This document shows, one piece after another, positions 23,545 through 37,922 of a stretch of DNA of 64,000 bases. The translations under genes were made by a program, and so were the position numbers. The notes under the pieces were generated by a model, which searched no databases, was not told the DNA's origin, and saw only the letters and a program-made list of their open reading frames with translations. Location of the stretch: positions 7,998,001 to 8,062,000 of the forward strand of contig NW_026944383.1 in the NCBI RefSeq assembly GCF_033439725.1. The letters run 5' to 3'. Every line of letters begins with the position of its first letter. Position 1 is the stretch's first letter. Origin of the DNA: Neurospora tetraspora (taxonomy: Eukaryota > Ascomycota > Sordariomycetes > Sordariales > Sordariaceae).

Positions 23545-25143
23545 GGTGAATGGTTGTGGCGAGAAGTGTCAATATGGGTGGTAAAGAGATGCTTCAATCT
23601 TTGAATGGCACACTAGACAGTAGATAGCTCGGCTGTGTTGATAGTACAGTGTCACAGGTGTGTCTCAACCGAATGTTTAGTACACGGTTGCTGCTTCAGG
23701 CAAAGCAAGGAGATTCGGAAAAGTGGGAGGACGACGGGAAGGTTATTAACGGGTATGTGGTGATCGATGGGGTTGATATTGCCTGGCGTTTCGTCTACAC
23801 GTGTAGAGTCGTATTGGTTGGTGTCCAGGGGAAGGGAATGGTTGGTCCCATGTCTTTACTCTTATGTGGACATCTTCCTACAAGCCTCCCGTTGTCCGAC
23901 AGAATAGGGAACTAAAATGACGTTTGGCACGACCCGGGACGGGAATAGCGATTAAAGGTTGGTGTAGTGTACCGCTTTTTTTCATTCAAGTCGGATTTAT
24001 CCCCACGCTATTTGGCCAATTGTATCTGAAAACAACATGCAGGTCGACGCCGCCAACGTAGCACGCAGACCTCACCGAAACTACTTCATTGGCCAGTATA
24101 ACGTGGGGATAAATCCGACTTGAACGGAAAAAAGCGGTAGTAGCAGAAAGTAGAGCACACCGCAGCCCCCGCATCTCATCCACTGACGGCCATCTCAGCG
24201 GATCAGTGGCCCCCTGATGGTTCCCTAGTCAACCCCTGTTCGGCTCGGATCCCGTCCACTTGTACCTTACCTACATGACACAAGACGACGGGTCGGGTGG
24301 GTAGGACCAACGACTCTTTGGTTCGTGAACATATCCTTGGCCGACCTTGTCGGACTCTGGGAAATCGCCAAGTGTGTTATAGTGATCGTGTCAAAGGGGC
24401 TTCTGGAGATGAGATTCAGAAGGGACGAAAAAGAAAACATGAAGAAATTGGCAAGCGGAAAGAGGTACCAAGACCTCCTTTTGTGGTTCTGACCATGGTT
24501 CCGGGTTTTACCCTGTCGAGCTTCTCGTTGAAATGGACGGGATTTCTGAATGTCTGATGCTGTACGAGCTGAAAACATCGGTTGTACAAACATCGAGTTA
24601 TACCCTTTCGCGATGAACGAATTTGGGTACTCCCTGCAATCACCGTTCCACTGCGTATTGGTGATCGCAACCTGAACTAAGACGGAACTTTCCGTCACAT
24701 CTAGAGCCATCAAGGTCATCACCGATCGGTGACAGGTGGGTTGGTGATGTGGTGGTGATGCAGTGGGCGGAGTGCCGTAGTCTCCGGTACCCGGACATGC
24801 GGTGTAGGACAAGCACTTGTCAGCCCTGCCATGTCACCGCAGCGGAGCACACTCCGTTCAGAACAAATCATGTGCCCCTGAAGAGCCGATAACGTTCCAA
24901 AAGGATCGACAACATGGATGCATTGGGTACCGGGGGAAGCTCGGATGATGTGTGGTCCGCATCATCGACATCAGCATCAGCATCGTCAGCTCTTGTCCGG
25001 GATTAAGAGCAGGTGATATTGATTAGCATTACAGTAGCAAGAATAGGCTAGCGTGAGTTCTAGGTCGTCAGTGTGCTTGTAGACTTTATGTGTCGTGGTT
25101 TTCAAGGTAGACTTGCAACAAAAAGAAACGTCGGGCCCTTCGC
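23545..25143. other. Intergenic region: TF promoter, MITE, ric8 3' flank
   Basis: This stretch holds the promoter and leader of the transcription factor (minus), the 170-bp inverted-repeat element at 23970-24139, and sequence downstream of ric8. A 181-codon frame at 24267-24812 on the minus strand lacks an ATG at its start and any recognisable motif, so it is not called. Confidence 0.55.
23970..24139. mobile_element. Short MITE with about 50-bp TIRs and TA ends (170 bp)
   Basis: The arms 23970-24020 and 24088-24139 are inverted repeats. Both begin TACCGCTTTTTT and share TCAAGTCGGATTTATCCCCACG with no mismatch; only a few substitutions and one indel occur elsewhere. The two flanking TA dinucleotides are consistent with target duplication by a Tc1/mariner-type transposase. 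The centre of about 67 bp has no coding potential, so the element must be moved in trans. The high arm identity suggests a fairly recent insertion. Confidence 0.85.
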
Positions 25144-26689
25144 TCAGTCCGAATCCTCTTCGTAGTCGTCCGGCAGCTCTTCGAACCGACCCTCCTGAAC
25201 CGCCTTTTCAACAGGGTTAGAATTGACGATGCCCAGTTTCCTCGCCCTGTGAACAGTTAGTCAGCTTCCGATTTTCCGACTTCACTAGAACAATGCAGTT
25301 ACTCACCTCTCAAACAAGACAAAAAGTCTCTCAGCCTCTCGCTCCTTCTCCTCCATCGTCATCTCGGGCATATCCGGGAAAGTCTCAGCATCCAAGAACT
25401 GGCCAGTAATGGGATTGACGGCCCTCTTGCTGCTCTGACCGGCCTTGGAACTTTCGCCCTTCTCGTCGTCGCCTCCTAGCCCTTCTGGGATGGGAATGTT
25501 GTTCTGGAAGAGGAAGCCAGACGCATAACCGTAACCGATGTTCTCGATAAACTTGTGGGCATCCTTGTCCGACACGTTGAACAGCAGGTGGGAAACGGCC
25601 TTGGCGAACTCGGGAGCGATGGGGTTGGTCATGTTCACCAGAAGTCTGGCGGGGAGGGTGTCGCCTTTGCCGAGAACCTTGGTGCGCTCCTCTTCTGAGG
25701 GGAGAAGGCTCTTCCGGATCGTATCGCAAACGGGGGAGTCGGCTGGCGCATATTCGTAGATGGAGGAGATGAGGCAGACTAGAGGGGTGACGGTTGCGTC
25801 GAGTTCCTGGTCCGAGTAGGCTTTGAGGGAAAGGTCGAGAAGTTTGATGAGCTTTTCGGCGAGACTGGAGGGTGCGTCCTTGGGATAGAGGCATGACCGT
25901 GTCTCCTCGGAGTCGAGCTTGAGGTTCATGGTCGCATTGACCAGAGGACCGAGGGGAGCTTCGAGCGGTGGTGTCCCCTTTGGTGGGATATCCAGGCTGA
26001 GAAGAAGGGTCACAATATGCGGGACGGCGGCGGTGAAAGAGTCGGTCTTGGATGGACATTTGCTGGTGACGTTGAATAGGAGACGTAGTGTCTCTCCCAG
26101 GGCCATGAGCTCCATTGGGTCTGCCTTGGTCTTGTTCTTGGCATGCTCGGAGATTCTGGTAGCGTGTCGGGAGAGGTTCTTAACGATACTATCTGCGAGT
26201 TGATACTCATCGATAAGTTTGTTGAGGTCAACGCTGGTGCCGTAGGTGCAAAAGAAGATGACTCGGGTAGCCAAGAACTCGTCATCCCAGTTGTCGTTCT
26301 TGAGCTTTTCGCAGGCCTTGGACTCATAGCCTAGGTCGACGAATCTCTGTCGTGTTTCGGGTTTGAGGAGCATGGCGTTGCAGAGAACACGCAGAGCATT
26401 TCGAGAAGTTGTTTCTGACGAAGAGTCGAATGCATGTTTCGTAAGAGTCTCAATGCCCTCCTTGGTGAAGATTGGGTCCGCATTTCTAGGGTCTCGACCA
26501 TAAACCTTGAGCTCCTCTAGGGCCTTGTCTCGTTCTTCTGGTGAGAGACTTTTGCTCTTAAGGTCCTCAGTCAACTTGTTAACGAGGGTAGTAACAGCTT
26601 GCAGCTTGGCTGTAGTAGTGTTAGTTGAATCATGTCATCAGTGGAAGGACTGGTGACTGACCTGGCCCGGAGACTCCTATTGAGAACAT
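25144..26689 (-). CDS. ric8: Ric8 / synembryn, G-alpha chaperone and GEF
   Basis: There are three exons, 26689-26662, 26609-25307 and 25246-25144 (477 aa). The tiny first exon gives MFSIGVSGP and splices in phase to AKLQAVTTLVNKL. The protein is an all-helical armadillo-type fold with the family blocks NALRVLCNAMLL, GETLRLLFNVTSKCP, PLGPLVNATMNLKL and PEFAKAVSHLLFNVSDKD. It ends in the acidic tail PDDYEEDSD. Ric8 proteins bind monomeric G-alpha subunits in the cytoplasm, assist their folding and promote nucleotide exchange. In Neurospora the homolog is required for G-protein-dependent growth and development. Length and motif order are normal for a fungal Ric8. It is divergent from rif1, with 1.3 kb between the starts. 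Confidence 0.95.
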
Positions 26690-27998
26690 TCTGATATTTC
26701 TGGTTGAGTCGAAGATTTGATGGCAGGTTTTACTCAGTTTCGGGTTACCACGGCATGAAGTGAATCTTCTGATAGAGGGAGTGAGAAGTATTAAGGTGAG
26801 GGTAAAAGTGGTTGTGGTGAATGATAGGTAGAGAAATGGAAGGAAATCGGGTGAAGACTTGTCCGGGTGACAGAATCGGGGACGGTGAACACTGTAAGAA
26901 CTGAAGCTTAATAACAGTGGCCCCACCTTCCAAGTTTGATGTTCGATCCGAAGTTGAAGAGCTTCCATGAACGCTTGACCGAGTCATCAAGTCGGGTCCA
27001 ATTGGACATATGCACTTCATTGATTTCCATCCCAGAGTCTGCCAGTTCATGTGTTTGTTTGGATCTTCAAACATGCAAGTTGAAGTCTTTGATAAATCCC
27101 ATCCTCTTGTCGAGAGAAGGTCCAGCTGTGATACCGTGCACTAACAATCAAGTTGACCCAAGTGATGAAAGGCGGGGTGTTAGCAGCTGTTAGCTTGAAC
27201 TGCCAATGTCTGATGATTCTCCTCATACAATGCATCTTGGCCTAACACTATTGATCTGATTCTTCTGTTTCCGCATTTCCAGTCCTGGAAGATAGAAATC
27301 TCGTAAGGAACTCGATACTCAATTTCTCTGCCGTGTCTGATGACAGACTCAGACCGAACTGCGACGTTTGTCTTGATAATCAAGTAGAACACATCAGATC
27401 TAAACGCTTATGCCTACAGAGTTAAACGATGCAATGTGGGGAGCCCCTTAAAGTGGAATGGAGACTTGGCGCGCGACCCCTGTAAATCAGTGGCTGCAAG
27501 ACGCGATGTGCAACCGTGTCAGTCGCGACCGCGTTAAATCCTTTCAGTTATCAGCGATTGGCATCACGGCACTATCGTCACCGCCCGCGTTGTAGCCTAG
27601 AAACTGAACTCTGTGAAGAGGAGAGGAGAGGTAGACAGACCTTACATCAAGTCAATTCTCTACTCTTTTTGTCGCGTTTGAATCGCATAGCGACGGCGAC
27701 AAAGAAAACACCACCACCACGTTCCTTTTTCCACCAAGTACGCACTGTCGGTGAACTGACGGCTATTGGTTGTACTCTTCATTGTCTGTTGACTTTCACT
27801 TTGGCTTTTTCTCACCACTTCATTGTCTGTTCTTCACTTTACCTTCGCCTTCCACTTGTTCGCTCCAATACTGTGATGCGCGACGAGAGAGCCTCCACCA
27901 TCTAGCTCTCCCATTCGAAAGCATCGGCCTTGTCCCTAACCGCATGCCATCCTAGGCTGGACCTATACGGCTGTCATCCCCCACTACGACGACAGATC
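26690..27998. promoter_or_regulatory. Divergent promoter region, ric8 / rif1
   Basis: These 1.3 kb hold the leaders of both flanking genes and no supported gene. Close to the rif1 start lie two short upstream ORFs (27876-27905 and 27944-27955). An A/G-rich then T-rich transition near 27610-27670 is a plausible transcription start zone for rif1. Confidence 0.5.
27876..27955 (+). promoter_or_regulatory. Two short uORFs in the rif1 leader
   Basis: ATG at 27876 opens a nine-residue frame (MRDERASTI) that stops at 27905. ATG at 27944 opens a three-residue frame that stops at 27955. Both end before the rif1 ATG at 27999. If transcribed, they could lower translation of the main frame. Confidence 0.4.
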
Positions 27999-30900
27999 AT
28001 GTCCAATAACACGAATAGCCTCGAATCTCTGCCACCACGACCGCCCACTCCACCAAAGAGAGAAGCACATAATGCGCCCCCAGCTACGATCCCAAGAAAT
28101 GTCCTGGCCCCCATCGAGCTCGACAGCAACCTCAGGGCCGTCCATACCCCGCCTGCCGTAAACTCGCCTGGCTCGGGCCTCAATAGCAAATCAACATCGA
28201 AACGAAGTACCAAGAGAGTTGGGTTCTCGGCAAAGGCAGAATACAAAGACGCTCCAGTCTTCATGGACGGCGACAAGAGACAGCAGCCGACCCCCGTCTC
28301 CCTTCCACGAAGCGCTTCCAAGCCAGTCAAGTCCATCCTCAAAATCACCCACCACGTCCCGAACCCTCTCGAGGAAGCCAACGGCGACCCGTCCGATCCC
28401 TCGAACGCAAACACATCGGTCGCCAACATGTTGGAGTCAACCCTGAAGCAGCTCGCCGGCGGCGATCGCGACTCGAAACTCGATTCCTACATGATGTTGA
28501 CGCGGGCCTTCAAGGTCTCCAACAACTTGCCAGACAGGGTGGCTTTGCAAGAGAAGATGGGCTTGTTCATGCAGTTCATGCAAAGAGATCTTGTCGCCAG
28601 GACACCTCAGGGCAACCTCGACTCTTCTCTTGTCCAACATGCTCTCAAGCTGATCGTCACCTTTCTCGGCCTCCCTGCCATTGCCTCGACTTTCACGACC
28701 GACTTCGGAACCTTCTTCGTCGACCACTGTATCCGTTCCTTCCAAGACGACTCGACCCCGAAAGATACTGCTCGACATCTTATGCAGGCCGTGTTGGTAC
28801 AGAACTTCTCGTCCAAGGTTATGACCCCTGAGCGAGTCGGCAGACTGGTCACATCGCTACACAATATTGAGGAGAACATCAAGGGCAAGAGCATCATCAT
28901 GTTGCGGGTGCGGATATACCAGAAAATAGTCAATCAAACGGGCAAGATGATGGTTATTCACTCGGATTGGTTATACGACCTCTTTACCGACATGCTCAGC
29001 ACCATAAAGGACATCAGAGAGGCAGCCATTACCCTGGGCCTCGGCGCTGCTTTCACCATTGGTCAGGAGCTACAGCTCTCACGCAAGGCAATGGAGATAT
29101 TTAACTCGGTCTCGGAAGAAAAGAAATACATCGAGTACTATGAAGAGAGGCTCAAGGCCATGGTCAAGGACAAGACCGTATCCGCTTCGGTCCCCCACAT
29201 CTGGAGCGTTGTTGTCCTTCTACTACGAATCCGTCTGAGGGTATGGGACCGTACAGCGCATTGGTTGCAACTGGTCCAGAATTGCTTCAATAACATCGAT
29301 TACCCTACCAAGATTGCCGCTCACCATGCTTGGGCTCGTCTGGTCTACTTGACGAATGCCGTAGAGCCGTCATTCGAGTCTTCGCTCAAAACCATCATCA
29401 CCCCTTTGACTAGTCAGCTCAAAAGGAAGAACAGTACCAAGGCCTCGGAAGGACAACTAAGGGCAGCTGTCTTGGGCGATGTGTGCAATCTCTGGTACTA
29501 TCTCTTCAAGCCAAACACGAATGCGGCTTTGCTAGATGGATACTGGAAGGCTGGAGTCCAACCCATTGTTACAGCACTCGTGTCCAGCTCGGAGCCTTCA
29601 AAACCAGCCACTGGAAATTCAACTCGGAAACCACAGGAGACATACGGGCAAGCAAGTGTCATTCTCAGTCATCTCTTTAACTGCACAACAGCCAGGCGAT
29701 GGAGTGTGGACCGAGTAATGGACGAACCCCTCGCAAGACCCGAGGAGGTTCCTGCCATTGACGCAAAATGGGTTCGAAAGAATGCCGCCATGATTCTGGC
29801 TGCGATTGAGCCCATCCTCGCCCAAGATTTTAATGCACTTTCCAACAAGAAGAGCGCAGTCTACTGGCTCTGGGCCTCTCTTGTCGGATCTATTGCCTCT
29901 GCCGCATCTAAAGAGATTAAGGTCTCGAAAGACACAGGCTTGTTTATAACAGAAGCATTGTCTGTCTTGCAGAAGATCTGGCAAAAAGGCGTGCAACCAG
30001 GCGATACCGCTTCAGCAGTGGACTTTCTTCGTGCTACAAAGGGGTATGTGGAGATCATGATAACTTCGCTTGGCCTCCTCCCTTTTACAGAAAAGCTAGG
30101 CAAGGCCCAGGCCGGTCAGAAGTCGCCTATGCATAATCTGTTCTCTATGCTGTCTGGACTTCCTTCTGGCATCCCTGACGACGAGACCTTTGAAGTCTTC
30201 TTCACTTCAGTCTTTGAACACTTTACCGAGGCAAAGAGCGAGAAAGGAAAGATTGAAATTGCCCTAGATTTGCTCACCATGATTCCTATGGAGACACCAC
30301 GCCCATATGGGATGTGGCTGTTTGTTGCGAAGGCGCTTGATGGATGGCTCCAACCTGATCACAATAGCAACCACTCAACTGGTTCAGGTGACACCCCCAT
30401 AGGCCACGATTACCGTGATATCGTCAAGGTTCTCGAGCGTGGAATCAGGTCGACTCCTAATCTGCCTCGTGAGCACTGGGAGTCGCTGTTTAATGCTGTT
30501 CACCAGAGGGTTAGGTCAGAAGCAGGAGAGCCCGGAGTTGCCATCGTTGTCGTTGAACCTCTAGCCAAGGTAGCTCTGGATCGACTAACTACCCCGGGGC
30601 CCATGGCTGCTTTCTTCAATGGGGTCCGATATGTCGCCGAGTTGTTGTCGATTGCTATTCAGCCACGCGACAAGCAAGCCGTTGACGCAGCTCGAAGACG
30701 GCTTTGGGGAACGGCTCTGGCTGGTTCTCGCTCAGCAACTTTTGACACGTTCGACAATCTCTACAAGGCTGTCAATGAGGCTTTGACACGGCTCTACAAG
30801 GAGTTTGACTCTGATAATTCCGAACTCATCATCCGCCTTCTGCAAGAGACTGTCGGCTTCTTCGATAGGTGTAACCAACAACTCATCTTCAGGACAATGT

Positions 30901-33900
30901 TCATTCTTCAAGATGGCTTCCTCCCCTGGCTCCGAGATCCTAACAGATTGCTTGGCAGCCAGTTGAACGCCATTGTGGCTGTGGTGAGTACTTCGTGTCG
31001 AGTATATTGGCAAACATGGACTGACATCAAATAGACAAACACGCTTTGGGACAAGGTATGCGGTCTTATATCGGCAACCGAACGCCCCGACCAGCAGTTG
31101 GATTCACTCACTCGCATCTTCTGTGCCACTCTCGGTTCCTCTCATCGATACATCGTCAACTCGGCTGTATCGCTTTGGAACAGACTGTATGGCAAAGTCG
31201 AAAAGCTCGAGTATCCTCAGGAACTTAAGGAAGTCCTTGCCAAACTCCGGCCGTACGCCGATCTGGTCACGCCCGGTCTAGAGCTCTCCAGCCTCGAGTA
31301 TCCCTCCCACGAACCCATCTTCGTCGAGTCGATGGAGGAGTTCAGCCTGCCTAGACTACCACCACCATCCTCAAGACGCACCACAAGAAGCGCCTCACGC
31401 ACAAACTCCCCAGTCAAGACGCCCGATCCTGTTAAGCGCAGGTCCCCGACCAAGCGACGTGCCAGCGCCACTCCTGAAGTTAAGAGCTCTGGATTCAACC
31501 TCCGTCCCAAAGCGGGGGCACCACGGCTTCGGCACGATGACTCCCAAATCCAGTTTGCGGCGGTTGAATCCTCTCCTCAACACAACCTCATCAACGAAGA
31601 AATGGAATCCCAGCTCCTTACCGAGCGCCAAAAGGAAGTCCGCGAGCGCCAGAAGGAAAACGCCGCACTCTTTCCCGAGCTCCGCTCCTCCCCAGCTACA
31701 AGAACCCGAAGCTCAGCGCGTCTCGCTGCCCGCTCACGAGAGGGTTCCCCTTCAGGTGCTCACACTCCCCAAGCCGGTACCCCCAGTAACCCAGGAGGCA
31801 GATTCACCGAATTCGTCAGCGGGACGCCTACCCCCCGCCGCGGACAAGCGGCGTTGGCGATCATCGATCAGGACATGGACATGATGGACCCGCCTTCGTC
31901 ACCGCCGATGATGGAACCAAGGAGGAATCCGCTCGCGGCTGAGATAAGGTCCAGATCGGCGAACACGAGCTTGTTGGATGATTGGCAGCTTTCTTCTTCT
32001 CCCATCTCTGGGTCGCCGTTGCGTCAGCAGCAGTTTGCGCCGGTGCCGTCGAGTTTGGCTGTGGCTTTGGATGCTGTCAACGCTGCGGTTGGGTCGTCTC
32101 CTCCTGCACCGGCAGAAGCGGGTGAGCAGGATTTGATGGAGGAAGATGATGATATTATTGAAGAGAGTGTGCTGCCTGAGCAGGAGAATCAGGTTCTGCC
32201 GACCACTGAGCTAGCCAAACCGGCCCAGGAAGTTGTTGGTGTTTCTGGCGAGGGCTCAGGGCTGCAGGGAGGTCATCTAGGTGTGCCACGCCAGGAAACG
32301 CCGGAGAAATCGGATCATGAGCTGGAAGAGTTTGTGGATGCGCCTAGTAGCCCGCTACCGCCGACGCCGCACCGTGCTGGTAGAGCCTCGGCCAAACCTA
32401 CCATCCAGGCCAACACAGACCCGGTGAAGAAAGCTGCTCCCGCTCCGGTGGCTGCTCCGGCACCTACTCCCGCTTTCGCGACTGCACCCACTGTTGCTCC
32501 GGCGGCCACAGCGGTTGCACCCGCACCCACTCCATCGGGCGCTCCATCTTACGACGGCGGAGAATGGGACGACCGCTCCCTCCTCAAACTGGTAGTAGAG
32601 CTCGACTCAGGTAAACTGAATAGGCAAGAGTACACCCGTCCATCTCCCTCCGTTTCGCCCGAGAAGCTTCCTCTCACAGCAGCCAACCTTGAGCCTAGTT
32701 CCAGTTCTAATAGGCCTGGCTCTGGTCCCGCTTCAGCTGCCCCCTCTCCGGCCGCTTCGTGCATCGTAGCTGTGGACGATGATAATATCGTGGGGGACGA
32801 AAGCGAGAATGTTCATGTTCCAAAGCCGGCGTCTCGAGGACGGCTGACGAGGTCAAGGGCTAGTTCTGTGGCTTCGAACCGCTCGGTTGAGCAGATTCCT
32901 AGCTCACAGGCGCAACAGCAGTTGTCGACGCAAGAAAAGGGGAAGCCAAAGCTCAAGGGTCCGACGAGCGCACGGGCGGGAGCAGGGAAGGGGAAGCGGA
33001 AGAGAGTGGCTTCTTCGGCTTCGGAGACTGCTGCTGCTGCTGCTACTCCTGCTGGGACTGGGACTGGGACTGGAAAGAAGAGGAGGGTTGGTCGTCCTTC
33101 GTCTACTGCTCCGGTCCCTGCGGTGGAGCAGGAAAAGACCGAGGTTCAGGTTCCTAGGAGCCGGAGCCAGGGTCAGAGTCAGAGCCAAGAAGGTAAGTCA
33201 CTCTGTTCAATGACTTTGAGAACGATACATGCTAACTTGAGTCATGTTGCAGTGCCCAAATCAGAACCGATTTTCTATGACCGCCTTCCTATCTCCGTCT
33301 CCTCCTCCTCCCGCTCGTCGTCTTTGTCTCAACCACCATCCAGCCGTGCGTCTTCTGTCGTGTCTAACTCGGTTCTTACTGAGCGACCTAGGGGCCTGCC
33401 TCAACCTGCCCATCAGCGCACTATCCCTTCGTCTTTGCCGCAGCAAATGTCTCAGTTGTCTGCCCCTGCGCCGGTGCCAATGGAGGTTGTTGAGCAGGCT
33501 GCTGCTGAGGCGAGTGATGAGGTTGCGCAGCAGCAGTCCCAGTCCCAAGGGGCTCAACAAGTACAGGTTCCAGAGATCGAGGAGTTATCCTCCGATGGCG
33601 AAGAGCTCGTCCAGTCTCAAATAGAAATTGAGTCTAGGAGTGCGGATGAGAGGCAATCACTTTCTATGTCTCAGGTGGAACACCTGGAACAACATTTGGA
33701 AGGGGAGGATTTGATTCCTAGTTCGCCGTTTATGGCGGTACGTGGTAGTGGGAGAAGTGGAAGTGGGAGAAGTGGGAGTGGTGGAAGTGAGAGTGGTGGG
33801 AGCGAGGTGCTGGTGGAGGATTCGGTTCTTTCACAACAGCAGGAGGAAGAAGAGCGCATGGATGTTGATATGGATGAGCATGATCAACCTTTAGCGTCGG

Positions 33901-34162
33901 CACAACAACAACAACGACAGCAAAAGAAACAAGAGGTGGGAAGAAACACTGGGCCAGTGGTGGGCGAAGAAAGGAGAAGAGGGCTGACGGAGGACGTTAT
34001 TACCAGCGCAAAACCCGGAAAAAATCACACAGAAAATCTTCAGCAAAAAAAGGTCCAAAAGCAAAAGTCTCAGCAGCAACCTCAAACGCAACAAAATCTA
34101 TCCCAGCAACAACAAGATCAACTTGGAGAGGAAAACAAGGAGGAGGAGGAGGCTTCTTCAGC

Positions 34163-34213
<51 letters not shown>

Positions 34214-34391
34214 CCAAAGCCACACCACCAACAAGGAAAGAATCCTCTCCACCCTTCGCGCCAGTCTAAACGAACTTCGCACCGCAACAGCAGCAGGCGG
34301 CCTGTCTCGACAAGAGGTGTACGAGATTGAGGACTTGTTTATGGATCTGAAGAGGGAGTTGTATGAGGCTGAGAGGAGGGGGAGGGCATAG
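27999..34391 (+). CDS. rif1: Rif1, telomere length and replication-timing regulator
   Basis: There are three exons, 27999-30983, 31035-33192 and 33253-34391 (2093 aa). The start MSNNTNSLES is the first ATG in frame after two short uORFs. A Rif1 N-terminal HEAT-type domain covers roughly residues 135-1100 (LTRAFKVSNNLPDRVALQ onward). Before it lie two protein phosphatase 1 docking motifs, RVGF at 73-76 and SILK at 112-115, in the order known from yeast Rif1. The conserved DSQIQFAAVESSP box follows the HEAT region. The C-terminal half is disordered, Ser/Gln/Pro-rich, and ends in a poly-Asn run and a short helical tail. Rif1 recruits PP1 to chromatin to restrain origin firing and telomerase. The second intron (33193-33252, 60 nt) is in phase and stop-free, so retention would add 20 residues. 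Confidence 0.93.
34166..34214 (+). repeat. (AAC)n microsatellite encoding poly-Asn in Rif1
   Basis: About 16 perfect AAC units encode consecutive Asn residues about 60 codons before the Rif1 stop. It matches the poly-Asn tract of the nearby transcription factor in unit and purity. Confidence 0.9.
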
Positions 34392-35590
34392 GTCATATGG
34401 TCATAAGGTCTTGAGGTTATAACGGCGGTGCAGAAAGGTGGTACTGCTTTTTGCTTTTTACTGTTTCGCTATGTAGAAGTGATGGCTCCCTCATCACTGT
34501 TTGTGTATGACACGTTCGGCATCATTGGGGTTTCGTATCCCCGTGCGTGGCATTAGGTTCATGGTGGGCTTAACGGTAACGGAGTTTCGTTGTATTGTCT
34601 GGCTTCTCTTGCTATTATGGCTCACAAAAAAGTACATTATCCCAGCTGTCTGTCTATAAACGTGGCCAACCAAGGTTTGGGCTTCTGAGGCTTTGAAGGC
34701 GTATATGGATGAAGGTGTTTTATATCATGTCTTATTATCGTGGTGTTTGTTTACTATTAAGTAAGGTCTCTCTCTACTTGAGTTCAGGGGATTGGGGGTT
34801 GGCCAAGCATATGGGCGATGAAAGCTGTGGGCACCAAAGAAGATCGGGCTACCTGAATCAAAATAGCTGTGCTGAAAGCGAACAAACGAAAGATTTGAAG
34901 ATACCACTAGAGAGACCCCATCACTGTTCTTGATTTCGTTTCGTTGAAAGTGACATCAATTATGTGCCTCTGTGGTTGCGACACCGAGCGAGCATAGGGA
35001 TAATATAGGCAAAACAGATTGTGACGTATCGTTACCACAGTGCCGTGATGGGCTCTCAGGCAGCTGGGGGTTAGGAGTTGGGAGTTGGCCAGATAGGTAG
35101 TTTGAAACGTTGTATACCTTAGGTTAATGTCAGCGCTGCTTTCTTCTACATAGCTTGATAACAGCATCGAGAGGAGCGGAAACCAACGTGGTGGAATTGG
35201 TGGTTATATTTGTCCGGTGAATGAAAGCCAAGCCTCTCCAGGTCGTCGTCATCACTCTTCACTCTTCACATCCTCCAATTCCAGTACGTGAGCTCTTGTC
35301 CGGCTACTATTATCATTGCCGTCTGTCTATCTGGTGAACCTGGCCGCCTCCACAGTATTCAAGGCTGGCTCATCTCCTAGTATTCATCGTCATCACTCAT
35401 CATTCATCACATCCTCCGTTTCCCTCATCCAATTAACCTCCCTCCAACTGTCATGACCCCCAATTCTTCGACATCTCCCCCCTCATTCACCTTCGTTTCT
35501 ATATCCCCACCAACCTTCACCACACAATATGCGGCACCACTCCCCCCACCCTCACAACCGTCCCCTCCTCCTCCAGCCCAGTACCTGGCT
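34392..35590. other. Convergent intergenic region with a dispersed repeat
   Basis: Rif1 and the epimerase gene end tail to tail here. The stretch contains both 3' flanks and repeat copy B (35120-35312). A short extra fragment near 35387-35418 resembles the CATCACTC/CATCCTCC part of that repeat. No gene is supported. Confidence 0.55.
35120..35312 (+). repeat. Dispersed repeat family 1, copy B (193 bp)
   Basis: This copy is inverted relative to 18743-18954 and slightly shorter because of several small deletions. Like copy A, it lies between two genes that converge. Confidence 0.8.

Positions 35591-37922
<2,332 letters not shown>

Noticed and set aside
24267-24812. 181-codon minus-strand frame between TF and ric8
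   Set aside because: There is no ATG at its start, no motif, and unconvincing alternative frames in the same place.
27516-27905. 129-codon frame upstream of rif1
   Set aside because: It starts at GTG and lies in the rif1 leader; the real rif1 start at 27999 explains the region better.
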